Part shown: piece by piece, positions 1 through 5,052 of the stretch
Position numbering within the stretch: position 1 is the stretch's first letter
How the letters are laid out: each line of letters begins with the position of its first letter
Assembly: GCA_003168295.1 (NCBI GenBank)
Contig: PMST01000431.1
Location: 1,462 to 6,513 of the forward strand
DNA from: Actinomycetota bacterium
GTDB taxonomy: Bacteria; Actinomycetota; Actinomycetes; Streptosporangiales; Streptosporangiaceae
Direction of reading: 5' to 3'
DNA: 5,052 bases
Translations under genes and position numbers: made by a program
The notes under the pieces: model-generated
The model's input: the letters and a program-made list of their open reading frames with translations, nothing else
Told to the model about the DNA's origin: nothing
The model's database searches: none

Positions 1-132
1 TGTTTCTGACGATAGCCCAGGCCACCCGGGTCAACGGGAGTGATTCGACAGCTTGCGATGACGGCCTCCGGAGCCGTGAAAATGTCGTTTACTACCGCGC
101 TCGAACGTATATGCCGTTGGCTCGAGATTAAG

Positions 133-151
133 AAAAAAAGCCAGTGCGGCT
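133..151 (-). terminator. Possible weak intrinsic terminator with a T-tract
   Basis: On the minus strand, AGCC, a five-base loop GCACT and GGCT are followed directly by a run of T's (the last stem T plus six more). The stem is only 4 bp, or alternatively CCAG/CTGG, so it is weak. A seven-base A/T run is rare in this GC-rich sequence, and it lies about 160 bases beyond the M20 stop codon, in the right orientation to end the three-gene operon. The orientation and T-run are seen directly; termination is inferred. Confidence 0.3.
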
Positions 152-276
152 GGATTGAGATTGCCGCCGGCGAATGCCCGCGGGCAGCAGAATGTGGTCG
201 GGGGATAGCGGGCGGGACGGCCGGCCGAGCCTGACCCCGCGACGCAGGATGACCTGGCTTGGGGCTGGGACCACGC

Positions 277-304
277 CCCGTTCGGCAAATATTTTCTGAA
301 CGGG
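277..304 (-). terminator. Candidate hairpin terminator just after the M20 gene
   Basis: A perfect 7-bp inverted repeat, CCCGTTC at 277-283 and GAACGGG at 298-304, encloses a 14-base AT-rich loop and begins 7 bases past the M20 stop codon on the minus strand. No T-run follows, so it would be a hairpin of the U-poor kind often proposed in actinobacteria, or an RNA 3'-end protector. A competing stem (GGGGC 261-265 with GCCCC 275-279) overlaps its far arm. Another repeat, CCTGGC 305-310 with GCCAGG 322-327, spans the stop codon itself. Confidence 0.35.
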
Positions 305-311
305 CCTGGCG

Positions 312-1697
312 CTAGCTGTCGGCCAGGTTGGTCAGCAGCAGGGCCTCGGCCAGACAGGCGCGGCCGAAGGTGGCGAGGTTCAGGCTCTCGTTGGCGGAGT
401 GGGCGCGGGTGTCGGGGTCTTCTACCCCGGTCACCAGGATCTCGGCGTCGGGAAAACGGCCGGCGTAGGCGGTGACGAACGGGATGGAGCCGCCCACGCC
501 CATGTCCACGGCCGGGGTGCCCCACGCCTGGGTCAGGGCCGCGTGCGCGGCCGCATACGCGCGGCCGCCGGCCCGGGCGGCGTAGGGAGCCGCGGTGGCG
601 CCGGGCTCGATGCTCACCTGCGCGCCCCACGGCGCGTGGGCCCGCAGGTGAGCGGACAGCGCGTCGCGGGCGCGTTCCGGGTCATCGCCGGGAGCGATCC
701 GCAGGCTCACCTTGGCCCGGGCGGCCGGGATGAGCGTGTTGGACGCGTCCTGCACCGACGGCGCGTCGATCCCGGTGACGGTGATGGCGGGACCGGCCCA
801 CAGCCGCTCGGTGAGGCGGCCGGTGCCGATCAGCGCCACCCCGTCGAGCAGCCCGGCCTCGGTGCGGAACTGCGCTTCGGCCAGGTCGGGCGGGTCGGCG
901 TGCGTCCTGTTCCCGGCCCCAGACCTGGTTCCGGCCCGGGCCCTCGTCCCGGTCCCGGTCCCGCGGACCAGGCCGGCGACGGCCACGTCGCCGCGCTCGT
1001 CGTGCAGGGTGGCCAGCATCCGGCACAGCGCGGTCAGCGCGTCCGGGACCGGGCCGCCGTACAGGCCGCTGTGCAGGCCGTGCTCCAGGGTCCGCACCGC
1101 CACGACGACGCTGCAGCCGCCGCGCAGCGTGGTGGTCAGCGACGGCACGTCGGCCGTCCAGTTCACCGCGTCGGCGAACACCACCACGTCGGCCTTGAGC
1201 CGGCCGGCGTAGGCGTCCAGGAACGGTTCAAGCGCCGGCGAGCCGATCTCCTCCTCGCCTTCGATGAGCACCGTCACCCCGACCGGGAGGTCGGCGCCGT
1301 GCGCGCGCAGCGCGGCCAGGTGCACCGCGATGCCCGCCTTGTCGTCGGCGGCGCCGCGGCCGTACAGGCGCCCGTCCCGGACGACCGGGGTGAACGGGTC
1401 GCTGTCCCAGTCCGCCCGCAGGCCGGGCGGCTGCACGTCGTGGTGCGCGTACAGCAGGACGGTGGGCGCGCCCGGCGGGGCGGGCCGGCGAGCCAGCACG
1501 GCGGGCTGGCTGGCGCCCGCGGCCAGCACGTCGACCTGGGGCAGGCCGGCCTGGCGGGGCAGGGCGGCGACCGCGTCCGCGCTGGCCAGCAGGTGCGGCG
1601 CGGCGGCCGGGTCGGCGGACACCGAAGGGATCCGGACCAGCTGCTCGAGGTCGGCGCGGACAGCGGGCAGGATCTTCTGGATCTGGTCGGGAAGCAT
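312..1697 (-). CDS. M20 family metallopeptidase / dipeptidase-like amidohydrolase
   Basis: The predicted product is a 461-residue cytosolic two-metal hydrolase of the M20 (ArgE/DapE/PepV/CPG2) family, which cleaves dipeptides, acyl-amino acids or other amides. The expected motifs occur in order: His85-x-Asp87 in the HHDVQP metal motif, the bridging Asp in GRGAADDK (118-119), the EGEEE base/metal motif (146-150, likely base Glu148 and ligand Glu149), Asp176 as a further ligand, His209 in HSGLYGG of the lid/dimerisation domain, and His433 in AHSANES near the C-terminus. The length is normal and all metal ligands are present, so it should be active. There is no signal peptide. An odd Gly/Thr/Arg/Ala-rich stretch occupies about residues 245-262. 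The ATG at 1697 is the only usable start after the in-frame stop of the preceding gene, and no clear Shine-Dalgarno site precedes it. It is the last gene of a three-gene operon. The exact substrate is unknown; a dipeptide or amide product of the adjacent ligases is an inference. Confidence 0.93.
   Translation of the reverse strand: MLPDQIQKILPAVRADLEQLVRIPSVSADPAAAPHLLASADAVAALPRQAGLPQVDVLAAGASQPAVLARRPAPPGAPTVLLYAHHDVQPPGLRADWDSDPFTPVVRDGRLYGRGAADDKAGIAVHLAALRAHGADLPVGVTVLIEGEEEIGSPALEPFLDAYAGRLKADVVVFADAVNWTADVPSLTTTLRGGCSVVVAVRTLEHGLHSGLYGGPVPDALTALCRMLATLHDERGDVAVAGLVRGTGTGTRARAGTRSGAGNRTHADPPDLAEAQFRTEAGLLDGVALIGTGRLTERLWAGPAITVTGIDAPSVQDASNTLIPAARAKVSLRIAPGDDPERARDALSAHLRAHAPWGAQVSIEPGATAAPYAARAGGRAYAAAHAALTQAWGTPAVDMGVGGSIPFVTAYAGRFPDAEILVTGVEDPDTRAHSANESLNLATFGRACLAEALLLTNLADS
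946..963. repeat. Three tandem copies of GTCCCG inside the M20 gene
   Basis: Three perfect copies of the six-base unit GTCCCG lie here, inside a longer degenerate GC-rich stretch (about 909-968) of related units. On the coding strand they encode part of the Thr/Gly/Arg-rich segment in the lid domain of the M20 protein. A unit of six keeps the reading frame, so copy-number change would lengthen or shorten the linker without breaking the gene. Confidence 0.8.
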
Positions 1698-1730
1698 GAT
1701 CTTGAAGCTACCGGCGGGCTCTGGGTGGCC

Positions 1731-2948
1731 TCAACTCGCGTACAGGTGCAGCTCGGCGGCGAAGCGCTGGGCGATCTCCAGCGCCGGGGCCAGGTCGGGG
1801 TGGCGGACGATGACCATGCCGTCGCCGATGGTGGTGGCCCGCCAGTCCCGCCGCGGCGCGCCGACCGGGAGCAGCTCGAGCGCGACCACCTGCTCGCCGT
1901 AGCGGGCCAGCAGCTCATCCAGGCCTTCGTAGTGGGTGATCCGGCCGGCCCCGCGGGCCCGCTTGAAGATGCTCGCGGCGTTGAACCGCCGCTCGACGGG
2001 CTGGTCGATCCGGCCCCGGGTGACCGCCTGCGCCCAGGCCGAGAACAGGTCGGAGTCGGTCGCGTAGTTCATCACGTCGACGGTGCGGGCGCCCGGCGGG
2101 CGGGCGCCGATCTCGCCGAACACCACCTCGCCGTCGGCCTTGCGGTACCACTCCATGTGGGTGAACCCGTCGCGGAACCCGAGCACCCGCAGCACCGCGG
2201 CGCCGAGGTCCCGGCCACCTTGCAGCCCGGGCGCGTCTAGGTCGCGCAGGGCCAGGGTGATCGGGCTGATCCACTCGTGCATCTTGGTCAGCAGCGGGCG
2301 GGGGTGGTACTGGCAGATGTTCTCCACCAGCACCCGTCCGTCGGCGCAGATCGTGTCGTAGGTGAACTCCTCGCCGTCGATGAACTCCTCCACGCTGACC
2401 CGCGGCAGGTGCCTGAGGCCGGGCAGGATGGCGTCGAGTTCGGCGGCCGAATTGGCGCGGTAGGTGTCCGCGGAACCCGCTCCGTCGATCGGCTTGACGA
2501 TGAGGGGGTAGCCGGTGCGTTCCGCCGCGGCCCAGACCTCGGCGACCGTCTCGGCGGCGACATGCCACGGCGTCCGCAGGCCGGCCGCGTCGAGCAGCTG
2601 CTTCATCCGCTCCTTGTCCCGGAACGGCAGGGTCTGCGCCACGGTCAGGCCCGGCAGGCCGAGCTGCTCCCGCAGCCGCGCGGCTAGCACCATGTAGGGC
2701 TCCCACAGGCACTCCACCCGGTCGATGCTGACCTGCCGGGCCAGTTCGGCCACGGTCGCGGCGACCTGATCGCCGGCGGCCAGGTCGCCGACCTGGACGT
2801 AGTGCGCCAGGGCGTCCCGCGCGATGGCCGGAAGATCGCCGGCCGCCTGGTCGCCCAGGCCGATGACGTCCGCGCCCGCGTGCGCCAGGCCCCGGGTGAA
2901 GAACGCCATCTCGGCCGGGTAGCCGGGCGAGAGCATCAGCACGTTCAC
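1731..2948 (-). CDS. ATP-grasp domain carboxylate-amine ligase (second gene of operon)
   Basis: The predicted product is a 405-residue cytosolic ATP-grasp enzyme, which would activate a carboxylate with ATP and couple it to a nucleophile, usually an amine. An N-terminal pre-ATP-grasp Rossmann-like part (about 1-105, starting VNVLMLSPGYP) is followed by PFRDKERMK (108-116), the ATP-binding Lys152 in PLIVKPIDGAGS, the hinge EEFIDGEE (187-194), the metal-site strand THMEW (263-267, Glu266) and EIGARPPG (279-286, Glu279), then a C-terminal lobe. The GTG start at 2948 was chosen because it sits 5 bases after the stop of the preceding gene and gives an N-terminus that aligns with the divergent paralogue (MNVVLVEPFFP). 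The frame stays open further upstream but only as a shadow of that preceding gene. No strong Shine-Dalgarno site is visible, so translational coupling is likely. Its N-terminal half (VIGLGDQ, LAHYVQV) resembles the plus-strand paralogue more than its operon partner. The substrates are unknown. Confidence 0.9.
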   Translation of the reverse strand: MNVLMLSPGYPAEMAFFTRGLAHAGADVIGLGDQAAGDLPAIARDALAHYVQVGDLAAGDQVAATVAELARQVSIDRVECLWEPYMVLAARLREQLGLPGLTVAQTLPFRDKERMKQLLDAAGLRTPWHVAAETVAEVWAAAERTGYPLIVKPIDGAGSADTYRANSAAELDAILPGLRHLPRVSVEEFIDGEEFTYDTICADGRVLVENICQYHPRPLLTKMHEWISPITLALRDLDAPGLQGGRDLGAAVLRVLGFRDGFTHMEWYRKADGEVVFGEIGARPPGARTVDVMNYATDSDLFSAWAQAVTRGRIDQPVERRFNAASIFKRARGAGRITHYEGLDELLARYGEQVVALELLPVGAPRRDWRATTIGDGMVIVRHPDLAPALEIAQRFAAELHLYAS

Positions 2949-2953
2949 CGCGG

Positions 2954-4174
2954 TCAGCCCAGTTCGACGCGGACGGTGGTGACCAGCTCCTTGAGCGCCG
3001 CGGTCACCGTGGCCGTGTCCGGGTGGCGCACGGTGATGTAGCCATCGCCCTCGTAGCTGCCCGAGGACGGCTGGCCCGGCTGCGGCAGCCGCGAGTCGAC
3101 GATCAGCTCGGTCACCTCGGGGGCCAGCGCGTCCAGGCCGTAGACGGCCTGGACGTGGCCTACCCCCAGCCCGCGCAGGTAGACGGTGCCCGTGGACCAG
3201 CGGCGCTGCGGCGGCTCGAAATCGCCGTGCACCATTAGCCGAGCCCACGCGGCGTACAGGTCGAAGTCGTGCGCGTAACACAGCATCGAGGTGATCTGGG
3301 CGCCCGGCGGCCGGGCGCCGACCTCGGACACGGCCACGGTGCCGTCCGGACGCCGGAACCACTCCATGTGGGTCAGCCCGGAGCGCAGCCCCAGGGCGCG
3401 CAGCGCGGTCGGCGCGACCTGCCTGATGCCTGCGTACTCCGGCCCGCTGATGTCGCGGGGCAGCCGCACCGCCCACTGCATCCACGGGTTACGCAGCACC
3501 TCCAGCGGGGTCGGCAGGTAGTCAGAGACCGAGTCCCAGACGATCTGGCCGTCGACCATCACGCTGTCGTAGGAGCCCTCGTCCCCGGTCAGGAACTCCT
3601 CGATCAGCGCGGGCCGCTCCGGGGTCGGCGAGGCGGCGTCCAGCCAGGCTTCGAGGTCGCCTGGGTCGTCGAGGCGGAACGTGCTCTTGGCCCCGGCTCC
3701 GGCCGGGGGCTTGACCACCAGCGGGAAGCCGGCCAGCCGGGCAAAGTCGTCCGCGTCGGTCGCGGAGCGGGCCAGCCGGTACCGGGCGCACGGCACGCCC
3801 GCGGCGCGCAGCACCGTCTTCATCTGGGCCTTGTCCCGGAAGTTGCCGGCCGTGACCACGTCCATGCCGGGGATGTCGAGCTGCTCGCGGGCCTGCGCGA
3901 GCGGCACCTGCAGCTGTTCGAGCACGGCGAGCAGCCGCTGCACCGGGCCGAGCTGGGCGCGAAGTCCCCACGCCGCGGCGGCGATCTGCCCGGCGTCGAG
4001 CGCGTCGTCGATCCGCCAGTGCCCGGCCAGGGATTGGCTGAGCTCGGGCGGCAGGCGGTCCGCGGGCTCGCAGGTGATCAGGGCCAGCTTCGTGTCCGGC
4101 AGGGTCGCCGCGGCCTGCACGAACCGCGTGGTGGTCTCGAGCAGATAAGGCGCGACGAAGGCGGCGACGACCAT
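2954..4174 (-). CDS. ATP-grasp domain carboxylate-amine ligase (first gene of operon)
   Basis: The predicted product is a 406-residue ATP-grasp enzyme, homologous over its length to the next gene but with a different N-terminal type (APYLLETTTRFVQAAATLP, then ALITCEPADRLPPEL at about 31-45). Key sites are NFRDKAQMK (111-119), the nucleotide-contacting Lys155 in PLVVKPPAGAGA, the hinge EEFLTGDEGSYDS (192-204), THMEW (268-272, Glu271) and EVGARPPG (284-291, Glu284). The C-terminal lobe ends with GDGYITVRHPD, matched by GDGMVIVRHPD in the next gene. The ATG at 4174 is preferred: no ATG, GTG or TTG lies close upstream in frame, and the residues before it fall in the divergent promoter. No Shine-Dalgarno site precedes it, but a TANNNT box lies 7 bases upstream, as expected for a leaderless transcript. 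It heads the minus-strand operon. There is no signal peptide or membrane segment. The acceptor and donor substrates are unknown. Confidence 0.92.
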   Translation of the reverse strand: MVVAAFVAPYLLETTTRFVQAAATLPDTKLALITCEPADRLPPELSQSLAGHWRIDDALDAGQIAAAAWGLRAQLGPVQRLLAVLEQLQVPLAQAREQLDIPGMDVVTAGNFRDKAQMKTVLRAAGVPCARYRLARSATDADDFARLAGFPLVVKPPAGAGAKSTFRLDDPGDLEAWLDAASPTPERPALIEEFLTGDEGSYDSVMVDGQIVWDSVSDYLPTPLEVLRNPWMQWAVRLPRDISGPEYAGIRQVAPTALRALGLRSGLTHMEWFRRPDGTVAVSEVGARPPGAQITSMLCYAHDFDLYAAWARLMVHGDFEPPQRRWSTGTVYLRGLGVGHVQAVYGLDALAPEVTELIVDSRLPQPGQPSSGSYEGDGYITVRHPDTATVTAALKELVTTVRVELG

Positions 4175-4181
4175 GACAAGA

Positions 4182-4187
4182 ACGTTA
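4182..4187 (-). promoter_or_regulatory. Putative -10 box for the minus-strand operon (leaderless)
   Basis: Read on the minus strand the hexamer is TAACGT, which fits the actinobacterial -10 pattern TANNNT. Seven bases (4181-4175) separate it from the ATG at 4174, the spacing typical when transcription begins at the start codon. No good -35 box is seen; AGGACA at 4212-4207 is a weak candidate with a long 19-base spacer, and it lies inside the opposite gene. Confidence 0.5.
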
Positions 4188-4191
4188 ACAT
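4186..4191 (+). promoter_or_regulatory. Putative -10 box for the plus-strand ATP-grasp gene (leaderless)
   Basis: The hexamer TAACAT fits TANNNT and lies 7 bases (4192-4198) before the ATG at 4199, the mirror image of the arrangement for the opposite gene. No Shine-Dalgarno site is present between it and the start codon, and no convincing -35 box is seen upstream; ATGACA at 4173-4178 is too close to serve as one. Confidence 0.5.
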
Positions 4192-4198
4192 TCCCGAT

Positions 4199-5052
4199 AT
4201 GAACGTTGTCCTGGTCGAACCGTTCTTCCCCGCCAGCCAGCGCCAGTTCGCCCGGGCGCTGGCGCAGGCCGGCGCGACGGTGATCGGCATCGGCGAATAC
4301 GGCCGTGACGTTCTGGACGACGAGCTGAAGGGCTGGCTGCACCACTATGAGCAGGTGCCGTCGGTCACCGACGTGCCCGCGCTGACCGGGGCGGTCCGCT
4401 GGGTCCAGGACAAGCTGTGGGTGGACCGGCTCGAGGCGACCGTGGAGGCGCACACCATGGCGGCCGCGCAGGTCCGCGAGGCCTGCACGATCCCGGGGAC
4501 CTCGGTGCGGACGGCCTGGCTGTGCCGGGACAAGCCGTCGATGAAGGAGACGCTGCGCGCGGCGGGGGTGCCGACGGCGGCGTCGGCCGCGGTGGACAGC
4601 GCGGCCGACGCGCATGACTTTGCCCGGCTGGTCGGCTTCCCGCTGATCCTCAAGCCGCGCAGCGGGGCCGGCGCGTCGGGGACGGTGCGGGTCGATGACT
4701 CCGCGGGTCTGGATCACGCGCTCGGCGTCTTCGGCGGGCAGGGCGTCGATTCCATCGCCGTCGAGGAGTTCATCGAGGGCCACGAGGGCTTCTACGACAC
4801 GATCACGGTGGACGGGCGGGTGGCGCTGGACTTCGTCTCGCACTACTTCCCGAACGTGCTCGAGGCGATGCGGACCCGCTGGATCTCGCCGCAGTTCGTG
4901 TCCACCAACCGGATCGAGGTCGCGCCGGAGTACGCCGAGCTGCGCGACATGGGCGCGCGGGTCATCGCCGCCCTCGGAATCGAGACGTCGGCGACGCACA
5001 TGGAGTGGTTCTTCGGCCCGAAGGGACTGAAGTTCTCCGAGATCGGCTGCCG
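4199..5052 (+). CDS. ATP-grasp domain carboxylate-amine ligase, cut by the right edge
   Basis: This is a third ATP-grasp paralogue, open from the ATG at 4199 to the window end: 284 complete codons, lacking roughly the last 120 residues if it matches its neighbours. The N-terminal Rossmann-like part starts MNVVLVEPFFPAS and includes VIGIGEYG and a LHHYEQV segment, close in type to the ligase at 1731-2948. Further motifs are CRDKPSMK (109-116), Lys152 in PLILKPRSGAGAS, the hinge EEFIEGHEGFYD (189-200), THMEW (266-270, Glu269) and the beginning of the second metal motif, EIGC at 281-284, where the window stops. Cys284 replaces the Ala found in the other two copies. The start is supported by alignment with the paralogue and by the TANNNT box 7 bases upstream. 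It diverges from the operon and probably shares its control. The substrate is unknown. Confidence 0.92.
   Translation, partial: MNVVLVEPFFPASQRQFARALAQAGATVIGIGEYGRDVLDDELKGWLHHYEQVPSVTDVPALTGAVRWVQDKLWVDRLEATVEAHTMAAAQVREACTIPGTSVRTAWLCRDKPSMKETLRAAGVPTAASAAVDSAADAHDFARLVGFPLILKPRSGAGASGTVRVDDSAGLDHALGVFGGQGVDSIAVEEFIEGHEGFYDTITVDGRVALDFVSHYFPNVLEAMRTRWISPQFVSTNRIEVAPEYAELRDMGARVIAALGIETSATHMEWFFGPKGLKFSEIGC

Larger units (their letters stand above)
1..311. other. Gene-poor 3' tail of the operon, no convincing CDS
   Basis: This stretch follows the stop codon of the M20 gene and has no frame with the strong GC third-position bias of the four genes. Its left half is clearly richer in A and T (for example seven A's at 133-139), and AAATATTT lies at 287-294. 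It contains several inverted repeats: 61-65 with 73-77 (ACGGC/GCCGT), a 12-base perfect palindrome at 175-186 (TGCCCGCGGGCA), GGGGC/GCCCC at 261-265 and 275-279, and CCCGTTC/GAACGGG at 277-283 and 298-304. I read it as an intergenic region carrying transcription-end structures. A short plus-strand frame at 82-234 is treated as rejected. Confidence 0.6.
4180..4193. promoter_or_regulatory. Palindrome centred between divergent start codons
   Basis: The sequence GAACGTTAACATTC is a 14-base inverted repeat with one mismatched pair. Its centre (between 4186 and 4187) is exactly midway between the ATG at 4174 (minus) and the ATG at 4199 (plus). The core GTTAAC contains both putative -10 boxes. It could be an operator for a dimeric regulator acting on both directions at once, or simply the result of two mirror-image -10 elements sharing a TA core. 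Confidence 0.5.

Noticed and set aside
3..131. Open plus-strand frame entering from the left edge, which could be the end of a gene
   Set aside because: Third-position GC is low for this genome, there is no recognisable motif, and the other two plus frames also stop early by chance.
82..234. Small plus-strand frame of 50 residues (ATG at 82, GGAG at 70-73 eight bases before it)
   Set aside because: The ribosome site looks good, but only about half of the third codon positions are G or C, unlike the four genes, the product shows no recognisable motif, and the frame crosses the A-run and minus-strand hairpins. It was also checked as a LysW-like carrier and lacks zinc-finger CxxC pairs and the EDWGE end.
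31..630. Minus-strand 199-residue frame overlapping the end of the M20 gene
   Set aside because: It is in another frame of the M20 gene, Arg/Gly/Pro-rich in its overlapping part and without motifs.
399..2240. Long 613-residue plus-strand frame antisense to the M20 gene and the second ligase
   Set aside because: It spans two well-supported genes, is made of Gly/Arg/Val/Ala/Gln-rich sequence without domain motifs, and is typical of antisense frames kept open by GC-rich codons.
2148..3373. Fifteen-base identical direct repeat (2148-2162 and 3359-3373)
   Set aside because: It encodes the THMEW motif in the two paralogous ligases, so it reflects shared protein sequence rather than a mobile or recombination element.
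2949..3485. N-terminal extension of the second ligase
   Set aside because: The frame is open, but the translated sequence is an Arg/Ala/Gly-rich shadow of the preceding ligase; alignment with the paralogue begins at the GTG at 2948.
4173..4178. ATGACA as a -35 box for the plus-strand promoter
   Set aside because: It resembles TTGACA, but only 7 bases separate it from the TAACAT box, far too few for a -35/-10 pair.
4175..4999. N-terminal extension of the first ligase
   Set aside because: It is the antisense shadow of the plus-strand ligase; family similarity begins at the ATG at 4174.

Overview
This 5,052-base window comes from a very GC-rich genome. Codon third positions are almost all G or C, long shadow frames run opposite every gene, Shine-Dalgarno sites are missing and start sites look leaderless. 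All of this suggests an actinobacterium (a Streptomyces-, Frankia- or Actinomadura-like organism). The genus cannot be fixed from the sequence alone. No rRNA, tRNA, CRISPR array, insertion sequence or phage gene was seen.

Layout: positions 1-311 form a gene-poor tail with lower GC. It holds hairpins that could end transcription of the minus-strand genes. Three minus-strand genes follow, read from right to left: an ATP-grasp ligase (4174 to 2954), a second ATP-grasp ligase (2948 to 1731, 5 bases after the first) and an M20-family metallopeptidase/amidohydrolase (1697 to 312, 33 bases after the second). The tight spacing indicates one operon. A third ATP-grasp gene diverges on the plus strand from 4199 and runs off the right edge.

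The start codons of the two divergent genes are only 24 bases apart. A near-perfect inverted repeat sits exactly midway between them and carries back-to-back TANNNT boxes, each 7 bases from its start codon. This looks like a symmetrical leaderless divergent promoter.

How the genes may work together: ATP-grasp enzymes use ATP to activate a carboxylate as an acyl phosphate and join it to an amine or other nucleophile. M20 enzymes hydrolyse amide or peptide bonds using two metal ions. Three related ligases beside one amide hydrolase suggest a small cytosolic pathway that makes (and trims, deprotects or recycles) an amide- or peptide-linked metabolite. No substrate can be named from the sequence. 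The cluster probably continues past the right edge.
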